Origin: Sipunculus nudus
Lineage: Eukaryota > Annelida > Sipuncula > Golfingiida > Sipunculidae
NCBI GenBank assembly: GCA_026874595.1
Contig: CM049306.1
Location: 49,986,019 to 50,050,018 of the forward strand
DNA length: 64,000 nucleotides
Direction: 5' to 3'
Shown here: piece after piece, positions 12,401 to 23,949 of the stretch
Layout of the letters: every line of letters starts with the position of its first letter
Numbering within the stretch: the stretch's first letter is position 1
Position numbers and translations under genes: made by a program
The notes under the pieces: model-generated
Database searches by the model: none
What the model was told of the DNA's origin: nothing
What the model saw: the letters and a program-made list of their open reading frames with translations, nothing else

Positions 12401-15400
12401 AGGGACTCAAAATATGAAAAGATTCAGGCCATTTGCACATATAAGCATATCCAATAAAAAGGAGACTATCTATCTCTCAAGTGACATTTTGGTTCACTGA
12501 ATTTTACATTTTCTTTCTTTTCAACCACGCAGGGCGTAAACTATGTTCATGCTTTTGTTTTGTTGTATTTTTGTTATTGTATATTGATTTGAGGTTTCGT
12601 GTCCAGCATAAATTCATTATAGCATTAGAGATGGTTTAAGACATAGTATGTGGTAACTTTAAAGTCTTCGTAGGCACTACAGACAACGCCCGTTCGGTGC
12701 ATTCAGAAAACAGATTATGCGGATTGTATCAAGATACTCTTACATACTGTGAAAAATCTTGGAAGGAATTAAGGTCGACCCAGTTTTACTGATATGTTCT
12801 CATTTCTAACGGGGCTATGAGTCTAAAGAAAAAAAATTATTAATGTCAAATTGAGTGTACAACACAAGCAACATGTCGTCTTAACGGAGCTCGGCGGTAC
12901 GGGACATTCAGAAAACAAAGACCACCACAAGGTTCATAATATGCCCGTCGTTTTCTTGTGACCTCTGACCTTATTGAATATGCATTGATTTTGGTGGGAA
13001 TCAAAATCGTTTCATCAAAAGCCGTCACATTCCTGCTATGATATTGCAGTGACACCATAAATTCGCTTGATGACCTCTGACCTCATTATATATGTGAGGA
13101 TTTTGCCTTTAATAAATTTCGACCTTGTTAATCTATGGCTAATGTCCCAGAACATCGGTGTACCAAATTGAACAGATATATCTTCATGAGCAGTGGAGCA
13201 GTCAGCCCTACAAAAAACTTTAACCTGACTTTTTCCATGAACAAAAGTGACCTTGACCTTAAACCCTCTAAATTATGTGGGAGACTCCAAACCCCCATAT
13301 TACACATGTAAGAAATATGAAAACAACAGGGGGAATCAATTTTGAGTTGTAAAGACTTATCCCTAAATTTTAAACTGATCTAGTTAAGGATCTGTGTATA
13401 TTTGTTTGTTAAATGCTACTCATGGTGCAAAAAATAAAATATGGCGAAGGTTTTTCCAAGACGTAATAGGTATTGTCTGTTCATCAGTCTGCTATGTTTA
13501 ATTTGTTTATAACTCTCTATACAATACATCTGTGAAATGTAAAAGCAAGTGGGTGTGTAGTTGCCGAGTTATAAAGTATTAACAAAAAAGTATGACCTGA
13601 GCCGGGTTGGGATCTGTACAAATTTTGTTCGTTCAATGCTAATTTCTGGCCCAGATAATACAATATGGGAAAGGTTTTAATAGCCGTGATAGGTATTGTC
13701 ACTGTTCATCAGTCTACTATGTTAAATTGAAATATCTTCATAAGCAAATTGAGCAATGAGACTAACAATTAAAAAAATCAACTGGACTTGTTCATGAATA
13801 ATGGGGTCCAGTGACCTTGACCTTTGACCTTTTGATCTCCAAATCATAGCGGGATTCCTAACCCTCAGTGGAAATCATTTTTTTAAATATGAAATCAATA
13901 GTGTAAGAGGTTGCCGATTTATAAAAAGTTAACAAGAAACTTTAACCTGAGCTCGGTTGGGATCTGTACAAATTTAAACGTTAAGTGCTAATTATTGGCC
14001 TAGAAATTAAAATATTTGAAACATTTTTATAGCTGTGCTCGGAATTGTCACTGTACACCGATCTTCTACGTTTAATTGAATATCTTCAATAGTAATGGAG
14101 AAATGAGCCTGACAAAACAAACATTAACCTAACTTGTTCATGAAAAATGGCGGCCTGTGATCTTGACCTTTGAACTTTTCATCCCCTAATCATTGCGGGA
14201 TTCCTAACCCTCAGTGGAAATCATTTTTTTAAATATGAAATCAATAGTGTAAGAGGTTGCCGATTTATAAAAAGTTAACAAGAAACTTTAACCTGAGCTC
14301 GGTTGGGATCTGTACAAATTTAAACGTTAAGTGCTAATTATTGGCCTAGAAATTAAAATATTTGAAACATTTTTATAGCTGTGCTCGGAATTGTCACTGT
14401 ACACCGATCTTCTACGTTTAATTGAATATCTTCAATAGTAATGGAGAAATGAGCCTGACAAAACAAACATTAACCTAACTTGTTCATGAAAAATGGCGGC
14501 CTGTGATCTTGACCTTTGAACTTTTCATCCCCTAATCATTGGGGTTTTAATAGCTACCTGTACAAAACATATGTGTAATATGAAAGCAAAAGGGTAAGTG
14601 GTTGCCGAGTTATAAAGAGTTAAAAAGGAAAACGTAAAGCCGGTGTGTCTTTACTGACGCCGAGAACACCAGGAGCCGTATAAGCTCTACTGAACTTCCT
14701 TCCGGCGAGCTTATAGATTATATGTGGAAAGTTTTTATGTTGTAAAAGTTCTGGAGGTAAACCAGGTTGTTACTGGTGTTCAAAGTAGCAAGGCAGTATT
14801 CAAATGATAGTTTAATTGTTTACATGTTGCAAAAGTCTCGTCTGGTCACACAAAACATGCGGTCAGGATACCTTTAGGATGTCCAAATAAAAAGTAGGGA
14901 GTGTGTTATCATCGATATGTATGTATATCGCGATACAAAAGGTGAAGGTGGGGGTTAATAGTCTGATATCAACGACGATGTCGGTCCATTCCGACTCTAC
15001 ACTTCTTGTTCTTTCGAGCCTGTTCGTTCTTGTAGCTTTCCTCGACTCTCTTGGGAGCATACAACCCAAGCAGCCATATCAGGCGCTAGAAGGTTATTCG
15101 TTGTACATGTGCTTGCCTCCCATGACCAGTACCCATTCTCTCCCAGGTGCAGAGAGCGCAACCTCGTTTTAAAGACTTTGGCTAGGTGTATTAGCGCGAA
15201 TCTGTCAGAACGGGACACGAACCAACAACAACGCGTCACAAATCCAGCACCTTATCCCTTACGCACCAAGCCCGACTGTACTGTAATTCGCATATTGCAT
15301 CCCGTGTTCATATATCAATACTATTTTATATATGTTATATAAATATATGTTATCACACGTGACTGAATATTATTACTTAGAAATCTAAACTGAAGCTTCA

Positions 15401-18400
15401 AAAGACATCTAAATTGGTAAATTTTAGTGGAAGGTTGAAAACGAAAGGCGCGCTATCGTGCGTACAAACACACCTCAAGCCGATTATTATCAGTTGGCTT
15501 GATAGACGATATGGTTAACGTTCCGTCCCAACGACTTTGATTTGGTACACGACTGTGACTGTGAGAACCATATTATAATCTCCGTGTAAAACACAATCAA
15601 AAATAATCTTATTACCAAGGTACTTGCATATGTAATTAATGCGTAAAGAAACATATTTTAAAGCTTATTTGAAATGTTTTTAAGTTGCTATCAATAATCA
15701 CATTTGCTTACTTTGCCATATATATTATATTTAGCAAGATAATGAATATTATCTTATATGTTATATATATATCGCAGAAAACACCTTTTATAATATAAAT
15801 TGATACCATAAAAAAACTCCGAAAAGTTTCGCAATACATCGCAATATATTGCAATATGAAAATTTTAGGCGGTACCACACACTATATACCATACGGGCAA
15901 AAGAGAAAGATTTACAGTAAAAGTTGTAGTAATAAAAGCAATAGTAACCTTATAGAAGATGTTGTACCAAGAGTTTGGCATAAAGAAATGTACTCGTATG
16001 ATCACTCACCTTTTTAATGGTGACCAAGGAAGAACTCCTATTCCTTCTCTTTTGCAGACTTCAAACGCTTCAATTTCTCCACACCGTTGGACAAGGTTAT
16101 ACTCATGCTGTAAGAATATGTCAGTAATATGGAGTAAAATGACCAGGTGTGATGAATAAAAGATAAGGGTAAAAATTTTCGAAAAAAAAGTTCTTGATTT
16201 GATTTTTCGAAAGAGAAAATTCGGTCACGGGTTTTATGTTCAGTATAAAACGTATCTAATACGTTCTACTACAGATAAACATTGATACCTGTAAAGTGGC
16301 ATTTGGTGACATATTATCCATAAATCAATTTGCTAGAACTATAAATCTTCCATACTGTTGTTTTGAAGCACTAATGTACAGGGATCCGATCAATACTTGT
16401 ACAGTGACCCATGGGTTATAACCAAGATACTGATTAAAGTCTACGATCTTCTGTAGTTGCCAGCCCGTCAGGTTTGAGGCTCCGACATAGTGGACCTTCC
16501 CTTTTCGGACCAAACTATCCATTGTCGACAAAACCTCTTTCACCGGTGTACAATCGTCCCAGAAATGGATCTGTTGGATATAAAAATTGAGAATCAGTGT
16601 GAACTACGCAAAGCACATGTTTTATCTAATATTTAAGGATATAATATGCATAATGCATTTTAAGAAATAACGTCTGAGGTTTAGGGAGATATATTAGTAT
16701 AAATATTTAGTTTTAAATAATATATTTCAATCTTAAAATTATATTATTTCCAAGAAAAATATGGATTTTATACAGACTGATTATTCAAGACATAAAAATG
16801 CGTATCCCAATTGAAGACAAACAATTAACAAAGTAATTTAAAATGAGTTTAACCTCTGTGGGATAAAAAACTGACATGTTTGACTACACCCAACTAACCC
16901 GTGCTAAAAAATATATATTTTAAGCTCCTTTACGTACACATTCAATGCCAATGATATATAGTCACTTAATTCAGTCGTATATTTGAAGCGAAGGAATGTT
17001 CATGTTTGCAAACCCTAATACACATATAACGACCAACTAACATCTGCAGTATGTACTTTTTAATATATTGTATAATCAAGTATTGATATCCAAATATTAT
17101 CTCACTAATATCCTTTGAGTTTACTGTACCTTTTGTTTCCATGGGTAACATAGTATGAAGTGAAATAGTACTCAGTCTTGATCAAAATGGTACCTGGTAC
17201 AGATCAATGTACCATCACGTAACCATGAACAGATCAATGTAATCTGTCTGTAGTCATCTCAGACTGACCCCGACTTCCTGCAGTATGTGCTTCCTATATT
17301 TATTGTTTATACATGTACCATCAAGTTACCTGATACAGATCAATGTAATCTGTCTGTAGTTATCTAAGGCTGGCCTCGACCTCCTAATAAATTTTTATCC
17401 TGTTTTAATTGTTTATACATGAATCATCACGTCATTTGTACAAAACAGTATAATCTGCCTGTAGTCGTTTCAGACGGGCCTCGACTTCCTATTGAATATG
17501 TATCCTGTGTTAATTGTAAATACATGAACCTTCACGTTACTATGTACAGATCAATGTAATCTGGCCTCGACCTCCTATTGAATGTGTATCCTGTTTTGAC
17601 TGTTTATACATGTATCATCACGTTACCTGGTAGAAAACAATATAATCTGTCTGTAGTCGTTTTAGACGGGCCTCGACCTCCTATTGAATGTGTATCCTGT
17701 GTTTATTGTTTATACATGAACCATCACATTACCTGGTAGAAAACAATATTATCTGTCTGTAGTCATTAAATACGGGCCTCGACCTCCTTTTGAATGTGTG
17801 TCCTTTGTTTATTGTTTTTACATGTATCATCACATTACCTAGTACAAATCAATGTTATCTGTCTGTAGTGGTCTCAGGCTGGCCTCGATTTCCTGTAGAT
17901 TGTTAACCCTGTGTTTACTGTTTATACATGAACCATCACACAACCTGGTATAGAACAATATAATCTGTCTGTAGTCATCTGTGGCTGGCTTTGACGTCGT
18001 GTAGAATGTGTTTCCTTGGTTGACTGTTTATACATGAACCATCACGTTACCTGGTACAGATCAATGTAATCTGTCTGTAGTCGTCTCAGACTGGCCTCGA
18101 CTTCCTGTAGAATGTGTTTTCTGCTCAGTCCTTCTCCGTTCGGGTTGTCTTGGTCCGTCCGACCACGGCATTTAGTGGCGATCACCATTTTGTCTCTGTT
18201 TTGCCTAAATGAAACAAAATCAAATTTGTCAGCACACAAACAGCAAATACTTTCAATAAGACCAGCCTCCTCTCCTCACAAACATCAAATTTGACCTAAA
18301 ATTTGGATCCTTGCGGTCATGCCAAAAGGTCTTAGAATGATCAATATTTCCATCAGGACACCGGAAGGTCGACAGGTATTCATATGTACAATGGTCTGTG

Positions 18401-20503
18401 ATAAATGTAAAGTTATGCTCATGTATGCGTCACCATTGACAGAACTCTTATATTCCTCTCCCTAACAAAGTATCATTCTTGTAGTTTCGGAGAAAGAGGT
18501 CAGAAAGGGTCCTTATTCATCATGATGTTGCTTGGATAGTACTCAATAAATGGGAATTCACAATGTGATGCTACACGATGAACCTTTTTTTGCATGAAAA
18601 AGACGGAAGCACGTGTATGTATTTAATAAAACAATCACGAAGCACTCCGATGTGTCGTAGCCTCGACCACTCGAGTAAAGTCAAAGTGACGACCCTCTTC
18701 TTATAAAAAGAAAAATCCTGCAGAAAGGGAAGGAGGTATTTCACACCGTCTCAGTTTTTGAGTAGTATTTTTTTATCGGAAAACAAGTATGACAGGACTT
18801 AATAATGTTTAGGATTGAAATATATACACAGAAGCAACTGTTAGGTGAAAACACACTTAAATACATCACGTGGACAAGCTGATACCATTCATCAGTAGGA
18901 CCTTGAAATCTACCGTTTCTGCAGCCAAGTTCCAATATATTCTTCAGATTTTCCATGAGAGTAGACGTTTGCAGTGTCGATGAAGTTACCTCCAAGTTCA
19001 ACGAATCTATCAAGGATCTCGTGTGCTTCCTCTTCATTACTCTGTCGCCCAAAGATCTAGAGAAAAGAAATATAGCGGGACATCACAAGCAGATGTTTAT
19101 AAATTCTGACGATTTCTAAAGGAAATTATTTGAGTTAGATATTCCTGAGAAGCTGTACATTGTTGACAACATACATTGTTGTCCTGATACCAGAATGGTG
19201 GATAAGGAACTTCTGTGACTTTCAGCTGCGACAGGTTGACATAATATTTAATGGGAATATATTATAGAAAAAGCGAAATCGCAACCGAGAGAATAAAGGG
19301 GGTTACCTTTTTGCTATTTTAAAACCTCTCAAGTTAACATTATTCAAATTACTTTAATTAACATAATTCTGCAGACAAATCTTTTAGAAACGTTATTTCT
19401 TTTATCTCTGAGTGTTGTTTTAAAAGAAATAATTGCAAAAAATCTGTGTATTTGTTATTGTAACGTAAACCGAAAATGCCTTGCAATTATCTATGATTAT
19501 ACAAAAATATTGAATTAAATATAAAACTTTTCCAGTTATGTTTATGACCCTAACAGACAACCAGTGCATGCTAGCCAAGCCATTAAGCCGGTAGTCGAAA
19601 ACCTGTTGCATGCGGCCATGATTATACAAAAATATTGAATTAAATATAAAACTTTTCCAGTTATGTTTATGACCCTAACAGACAACCAGTGCATGCTAGC
19701 CAAGCCATTAAGCCGGTAGTCGAAAACCTGTTGCATGCGGCCATCACACACACATAATTAAAGCAGGCAATTAAGAGGATATTATCAACATAAATCTAAA
19801 GAAAATAATAGGAAAACGTTATTAAAATGTGTGTCGACCACAAACACTTAGCACAATGTATTCTCCCCGGTGAGCGATATTACAAGTATGCCTGGGCTCA
19901 TTCCCCTGTTACCTATCTAATCAACCTTCCCACTAACAAAACACGGGTCCTTTACATTGACTGCCCAATAACCTAAATTATGCAATGAACGCCTCTGGAT
20001 AAGGCTTAAAACAACTTTTCAATCATCCTACTTAATAAGCCGCTTCCGCTCATGCTCTTATTTTTATATTTACCACAAGGTATAGAAGCTAACATAAACA
20101 TATGAGAGGTCATGCGAAGAGATAGTCATGCATGTTCATAAGCATATCATGAGCAACAGACCATATGATGCTGGTGTCTTCATGTCAGCCTTCATAGCTT
20201 GTGGTAAATAAGTCGATGATTAGAAGCATCCAAGTAGGAAGATTGACAGTTGTTTTAAGCCTTATTTAGATGTAATTATTATTAATCGATCACCTGGTGA
20301 TGACACTGTGTCAAGTGCCTGTGATGGTGACTGCGGCGTAGCTATAAGAGGGCGACCCTGGCGTTAACAGACACCTATGAAAGTGAACGTGTGCTCACCT
20401 CCCATTCACCAAATGTGGCTGTGCCCAGGCAGAGGTTGGATACTTTAAGGCCACAGTTTCTGCTTAAAAATACATACTCCATTTGTTGTTTAGTCTCACC
20501 CAT
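9390..20503 (-). CDS. aldo-keto reductase (YajO-like), complete eight-exon gene, locus B
   Basis: Predicted NADPH-dependent aldo-keto reductase that would reduce carbonyl substrates; the substrate cannot be read from the sequence. Exons in transcript order: 20399-20503, 18914-19056, 18051-18204, 16397-16570, 16010-16107, 11046-11215, 10442-10581, 9390-9494. All junctions are GT-AG and phases match, giving 1089 bp and 362 residues. Start [18 protein letters not shown], end MRELQGKY. The catalytic tetrad is present: Asp62 and Tyr67 in '[13 protein letters not shown]', Lys94 in 'MVIATK', His136 in 'YIDLYQIHFWD'. Cofactor-binding motifs are '[14 protein letters not shown]' and 'SVVIGART'. There is no signal peptide, so it is probably cytosolic. 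Length is normal for the family. It is the only fully intact AKR copy here and probably the functional one. The assignment to an AKR is firm; 'YajO-like' is the usual mollusc label, from memory. Confidence 0.93.
10442..10581 (-). CDS. AKR locus B exon 7
   Basis: Completes Gly282 and encodes 283-328, including '[12 protein letters not shown]' and '[15 protein letters not shown]', the cofactor-phosphate-binding end of the barrel. Donor CAG/gtgata, phase 0. Confidence 0.92.
11046..11215 (-). CDS. AKR locus B exon 6
   Basis: Completes Ser225 and encodes 226-281 plus one base of Gly282. It begins '[20 protein letters not shown]' and ends 'EEISKQT'. A 135-residue plus-strand frame overlapping it (10907-11314) is only the antisense shadow. 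Confidence 0.9.
13150..14660. repeat. satellite-like repeats with 'tgaccttgacctt' in intron 5 of AKR locus B
   Basis: Imperfect repeats of roughly 350 bp share 'aacctgaNcttgttcatga', 'tgaccttgacctttgacct', 'gttgccgagttataaagagtt' and 'cggttgggatctgtacaaat'. Bases 13812-13831 read TGACCTTGACCTTTGACCTT, three direct nuclear-receptor half-sites (AGGTCA on the minus strand). No coding capacity. Confidence 0.75.
13851..14542. repeat. near-identical 346-bp tandem duplication
   Basis: Bases 13851-14196 and 14197-14542 read the same as far as I compared them by eye, while neighbouring units of the same satellite are clearly diverged. It is therefore a very recent duplication or an assembly artefact. 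Confidence 0.85.
15050..15280 (-). mobile_element. probable tRNA-derived SINE
   Basis: On the minus strand, a box-A-like TGGTGCGTAAGG (15269-15258) is followed 45 bases on by a box-B-like GGTTCGTGTCCC (15223-15212), the spacing of a tRNA-type pol III promoter. The body then contains 'gctctctgcacctgggagag' and 'aatgggtactggtcatggg', resembling mollusc SINE bodies I recall. It lies in intron 5 of AKR locus B. It is not a functional tRNA, since no proper cloverleaf can be drawn. Confidence 0.45.
16010..16107 (-). CDS. AKR locus B exon 5
   Basis: Residues 193-224 plus two bases of Ser225. '[19 protein letters not shown]' leads to 'GVLPWSPLK', a conserved AKR strand. Acceptor cttacag/CAT, donor AAAAAG/gtgagt. 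Confidence 0.9.
16397..16570 (-). CDS. AKR locus B exon 4 (catalytic His)
   Basis: Residues 135-192, starting 'IHFWDD' with His136. It carries '[19 protein letters not shown]' and is phase 0 at both ends. The homologous exon of locus C has a stop codon in place of the Trp of 'GWQLQ'. Confidence 0.92.
17191..18050 (-). repeat. exon-derived tandem repeats (decayed copies of AKR exon 3 end plus donor)
   Basis: About eight head-to-tail copies, roughly 103-107 bp apart, lie directly downstream of exon 3 in intron 3 of locus B. Splice-junction positions are near 17195, 17330, 17435, 17535, 17625, 17730, 17835 and 17940. Each unit holds the last ~70 bases of exon 3 and ~35 bases of intron. On the minus strand several still read 'EVEA(S/R)L(R/K)RLQTDYI'. 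The copies near 17435 and 17625 are open with no stop. Others carry stops, for example near 17330, 17730 and 17940. Some retain a GT at the former donor. They are pseudo-exon fragments. Confidence 0.85.
18051..18204 (-). CDS. AKR locus B exon 3 (catalytic Lys)
   Basis: Completes Arg83 and runs through residue 134. It contains '[12 protein letters not shown]' with Lys94 and ends 'TDYIDLYQ' at a CAG/gtaacg donor. The last part of this exon with its donor is the source of the tandem repeats at 17191-18050. Confidence 0.93.
18914..19056 (-). CDS. AKR locus B exon 2 (Asp and Tyr of the catalytic tetrad)
   Basis: Residues 36-82 and two bases of Arg83. It contains '[20 protein letters not shown]', with Asp62 and Tyr67. 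Acceptor ctctag/ATC, donor ACG/gtagat, phase 2. Confidence 0.92.
19495..19744. repeat. perfect 125-bp tandem duplication
   Basis: Bases 19495-19619 and 19620-19744 look identical by eye. The unit runs from 'gattatacaaaaatattg' to 'tgcatgcggccat' and lies in intron 1 of AKR locus B. Confidence 0.9.
19994..20270. mobile_element. palindromic MITE-like element
   Basis: Long imperfect inverted arms enclose about 200 bases. The left arm starts 'aaggcttaaaacaac' at 20001 and continues through 'tcctactt'; the right arm has 'aagtagga' and ends 'gttgttttaagcctt' at 20263, with pairing extending a few bases outward. It lies in intron 1 of AKR locus B. No coding capacity, no clear target-site duplication. 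Confidence 0.6.
20399..20503 (-). CDS. AKR locus B exon 1
   Basis: Residues 1-35. ATG at 20503-20501 opens the conserved first strand '[19 protein letters not shown]'. The donor is gag/gtgagc, phase 0. Exon 1 of locus C has the same length and start. Confidence 0.9.
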
Positions 20504-20758
20504 TTTGTCTGTGCTTCAGTCTTATACGGCTGATAACATTGATAACAAAAAATACACCCTCCATGCACAAGACCCGAATACTCGTACTACCGAAGTCCAA
20601 GGTTTGTAAAATGACTTGATAAAGCGGACCGTGCATGTGTCTTCAACCTTGATTTAATATGTGAGTACGTAACGTGAGGAAAGGACATTGTTCATTTAGC
20701 TCATGTGATCATTTATACATAGCTCATCGATCGCACGTGAAACATGATATCGGGATCA

Positions 20759-20761
<3 letters not shown>

Positions 20762-20829
<68 letters not shown>
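20762..20829. repeat. (TA)n microsatellite
   Basis: About 34 uninterrupted TA units upstream of AKR locus B. Confidence 0.95.
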
Positions 20830-20833
<4 letters not shown>

Positions 20834-21473
20834 GCCACACATCATACAAGGCCATCAGATCTCCCTGCTGCATGCAAAAACGCCGTGCCGAAACGAAGTG
20901 GGTGGGACTATGACGTCACTACCGTGACGTCACTTTGCAAGCCGTGCGTGCAAATACACAGAGGGGATGGGGATCTGTCGTAGCCAAGTGGACTCTTCTG
21001 CGTATACTATTTCCATCTCTCTTTCTCTCTCTCTGTATATATGAATATTTATATATATATATATATAAATATATGTGTGTATTTATATATACATGTATTA
21101 CACATAAGTCAGTATTACATGTGTCCAGCCGTGGAATATTTTGATTTTTAAAAGTTAATATACTATTGCGGTCTTCAGTCAGTTTTATATAAACATGGAG
21201 ACTGAAAGTGGCAGATACGATGCCTATATTCACTGTTCCGCAAAAACATTTTCAAATGCAGTACATGTATTATATAAGATGGCGCCTAATATTCGTTAGA
21301 GACTGTTAAATAATTCTAATTTAAACTCGGTCTTAAACGTTACAGTGCAATATTCGATTGTTTAGATTATTATTTGATTACTAGTATGTTCTAGAAGAAA
21401 ATGTCCCGCGTTACATATGTAAACCGTGACTAAAACATTACCCTTATTTCGCCTACCCTGTTTTGTACGTGTA

Positions 21474-21893
21474 ACGGGGCCGGGGCGTATCCAGGGGGGT
21501 GCCGCATTGGGCCGAGCCCCCCGCCCCCCCTCCATCCGACTTTGCATGTAATACTGATGGAAACTTTCCAGGCAGTAAAATCTGCTCAGAAAGAAATTAT
21601 GAAAATATCCGTTATGTTTATGTCCAGTTACATTACTGTACACTTTCATATGCAGTTAACAAGCATTTCTCCTTGTTTTTAGTCTTAAAATGGCGTAAGG
21701 ATATTGAAGAAGGCTTATGCTACACATTTACACACACACATATATATATATATATATGTGTGTGTGTATACACACATATATATATGTGTGTGTGTATATA
21801 TATATATGCACTTCTTGGCCAGCGGATATGCTGTACCCCCCCCCCCTCCAGCACCCCCTCTTCAGTTAATCCTGGCTACGCCCCTGGGGCTCG
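21474..21893. mobile_element. inverted-end 'ggcgtagccagg' element
   Basis: The left end (GGGGCCGGGGCGTATCCAGG region) and the right end, whose complement reads AGCCCCAGGGGCGTAGCCAGG, are inverted repeats. Each has a C-rich run just inside. The interior carries (TA)/(CA) repeats. Similar ends occur in repeats of many marine invertebrates, as I recall. Confidence 0.5.
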
Positions 21894-22187
21894 TATCTCA
21901 GTGTTAAGTGAGATCTCGTACTCACATATCCCAGGCGACGCCAAGCGGTTTGTACATGGTTTAATCTACAAAGATAATGCAATGCATGTACTACCATAGG
22001 TAATTCTGACCAATGTTGAGACATATACTAAGTCAAAGAGTAACATATCAAGATGGATTCGAGAGTTACATTTAAATATTCACTTTTTTTTATTATACTT
22101 TCACTTGAGAAACAGTTTTAAAGGTGGCTGAAAGTTTTAAAGGTGGCCGAAAGTAGGTTTTCTGCTTATACGTGCTCCATTGTCATT

Positions 22188-22628
22188 AGGCCAAGGGGCT
22201 AGTGGGGGCATAGTGCACCCCCCTTTTGATTTACTTTAATGTGTATTTTCATGTAGCCCTAGGTCTAACAAGTCAGAAAATTGATGTTGCCAGCAAAAAA
22301 AAACTGGGATGGAAGATACCCCCATGGGCTTTTTAACCACGCCTACTTTTACAGCTAGAGGCAGATAATTATGGGCATGGAAAATTCAAAGAGCCCTAAC
22401 TTGGCAATTCTTCACCAAAATATTTCAAGTGACCACTTAAAATGTTTGTCTTGTCAAGATCTACAAGTCCATGCAAATGATATGCAAATTTATTCTGTGT
22501 AAAGGTCACCAGAGGTCAAAAGGTAAAAAAAAATTTACCTTTACCTATAATTTCTCGATTTATCAGGGTTTATTCATCACCAAGACCATATTGAGTTTTT
22601 TTTTATTGAAAATTAATTAAAATTAAAA
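22188..22628 (+). repeat. left arm of a large inverted repeat
   Basis: About 440 bases match the reverse complement of 28473-28910. Shared landmarks include 'cctaggtctaacaagtcaga', 'attgatgttgccagcaaaa' and 'gcaaatgatatgcaaat'. The facing arms enclose about 5.8 kb. An open minus-strand frame in the right arm (28547-28816) is the same repeat, not a gene. Confidence 0.8.
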
Positions 22629-22683
22629 TGGCAGTGTTTCTGTATTTTTTATGGACTTTGCATTGCTCGAATACTAATTAGAC

Positions 22684-22926
22684 AAACTGCCTGTCAGTCA
22701 GCCGAAAGTTTCACGGGGTTCCTTTTTCGCGCTCTGTCATTGGTCTAGTACTATATTTTACTACAAACTGCCTGTCAGTCAGCCGAAAGTTTCACGGGGT
22801 TCCTTTTTCGCGCTCTGTCATTGGTCTAGTACTATATTTTACTACAAACTGCCTGTCAGTCAGCCATTCGGTCAGACAGATAAACATTTAATCAGAAAGT
22901 AAGATGTACCGCAAGAGAGACGGTCT
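22684..22926. repeat. 81-bp tandem repeat
   Basis: Two near-identical units start at 22684 and 22765. A third partial unit starts at 22846 and an isolated fragment lies near 23138-23190. The unit includes 'ctgcctgtcagtcagccg' and 'tcacggggttcctttttcg'. Confidence 0.85.
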
Positions 22927-23079
22927 TTTGATCAGAGTATTAATGAGAAACAGCTGTACCGGTTAGATAGTGAGTCAGCAAAAATGCACCGAGGCATGCA
23001 GGCTATTAAATTTTAAGTATAAAAATATAAAGATTGATTCATTAATAAAATTGCAATTATACTGTGACGATCTCAGTAA

Positions 23080-23140
23080 TACTGTGGTTGCCTTTATATC
23101 GGCCGGGCTGAATTTTCGCGGTTTTTATATTTTTAAAAGT
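23080..23140 (+). repeat. 'actgtggttg...ttcgcg' element fragment
   Basis: Resembles the complement of 27720-27815 and the plus strand at 50,700-50,790. The common core is 'tactgtggttg' followed by 'ttcgcg' words. A similar dispersed element occurs in bivalve genomes, from memory. Confidence 0.45.
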
Positions 23141-23949
23141 TTCACGGGGTTCCTTTTTCGCGCTCTGTCATTGGTCTAGTAGTATATTTTATTATCAAAA
23201 ATAATTTCATTTACCGGTGATTTCACTGTTATCTAGGTGTACTATTTCTCTGTACGGATATCGCATGTTCGAACATTCACAGACGGCTGAGCCGACGCCT
23301 GCGGGAAGCACTGACCCCGCTGGCTGTAATTAGTACAGGGCCGAGGCTCATTAAAAACATCACAAATGTTATGAAGCTGTGTCGAGAAACCAACCTGTAA
23401 CTACAAAACCGTATACTAAGTTTGTTTAGGGAAACTGTCATGATAAGGGTATCTTACTCCTGTTAATTAAAAGTGGAGTCGTAATCACCTGCTCAACCAA
23501 CAAGGGACGCCTGTAGGAGCCCCCTTGTTTCAGTATCAAAGGCAGGGATGTGCCCAGAATATTCTGAGTTCCATTTATGTTGCTAATTACTTCCATATAG
23601 GTGGCAGAAGGAACTATATTCAGTTTCTCACAGTTAAAATCTGAAGAAAAAACAAGATATTATACAATTTAACGGCACTTTGGCCCCATAATGAACTGTG
23701 ACCTTTCAAATATATTCAAAATTCACGTCATCACTAGCCAATCATACATCGTTGGCGCGTCATGATTTCACAGAATTAGTCTTTTATACAGTTACAAGGT
23801 GGCGCAACCCTAGCGGCTATGTTCACTACTTTAGTGGCAAATTTTATTCATTAACATGACTAAATACGGCACAATGTGAAAGAGTACCTTCTACTCAATA
23901 TTCTTTTTTAAGCGGCACTGGATGTCATCTAACTTGGCACACATACACG

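Larger units (their letters stand above)
20504..22187. other. 5' flank of AKR locus B, no gene recognised
   Basis: Contains a (TA)n tract at 20762-20829 and the inverted element at 21474-21893. No promoter motif can be assigned with confidence. Reading frames through the TA/CA tracts are low complexity. Confidence 0.5.

Noticed and set aside
15205-15280. functional tRNA gene on the minus strand
   Set aside because: Box A and box B are present but no complete cloverleaf can be drawn, and SINE-like sequence follows; treated as a SINE head.
21499-21999. 166-residue open frame, plus strand
   Set aside because: It runs through (CA)/(TA) repeats and both inverted ends of a repeat element; its residues are low complexity.
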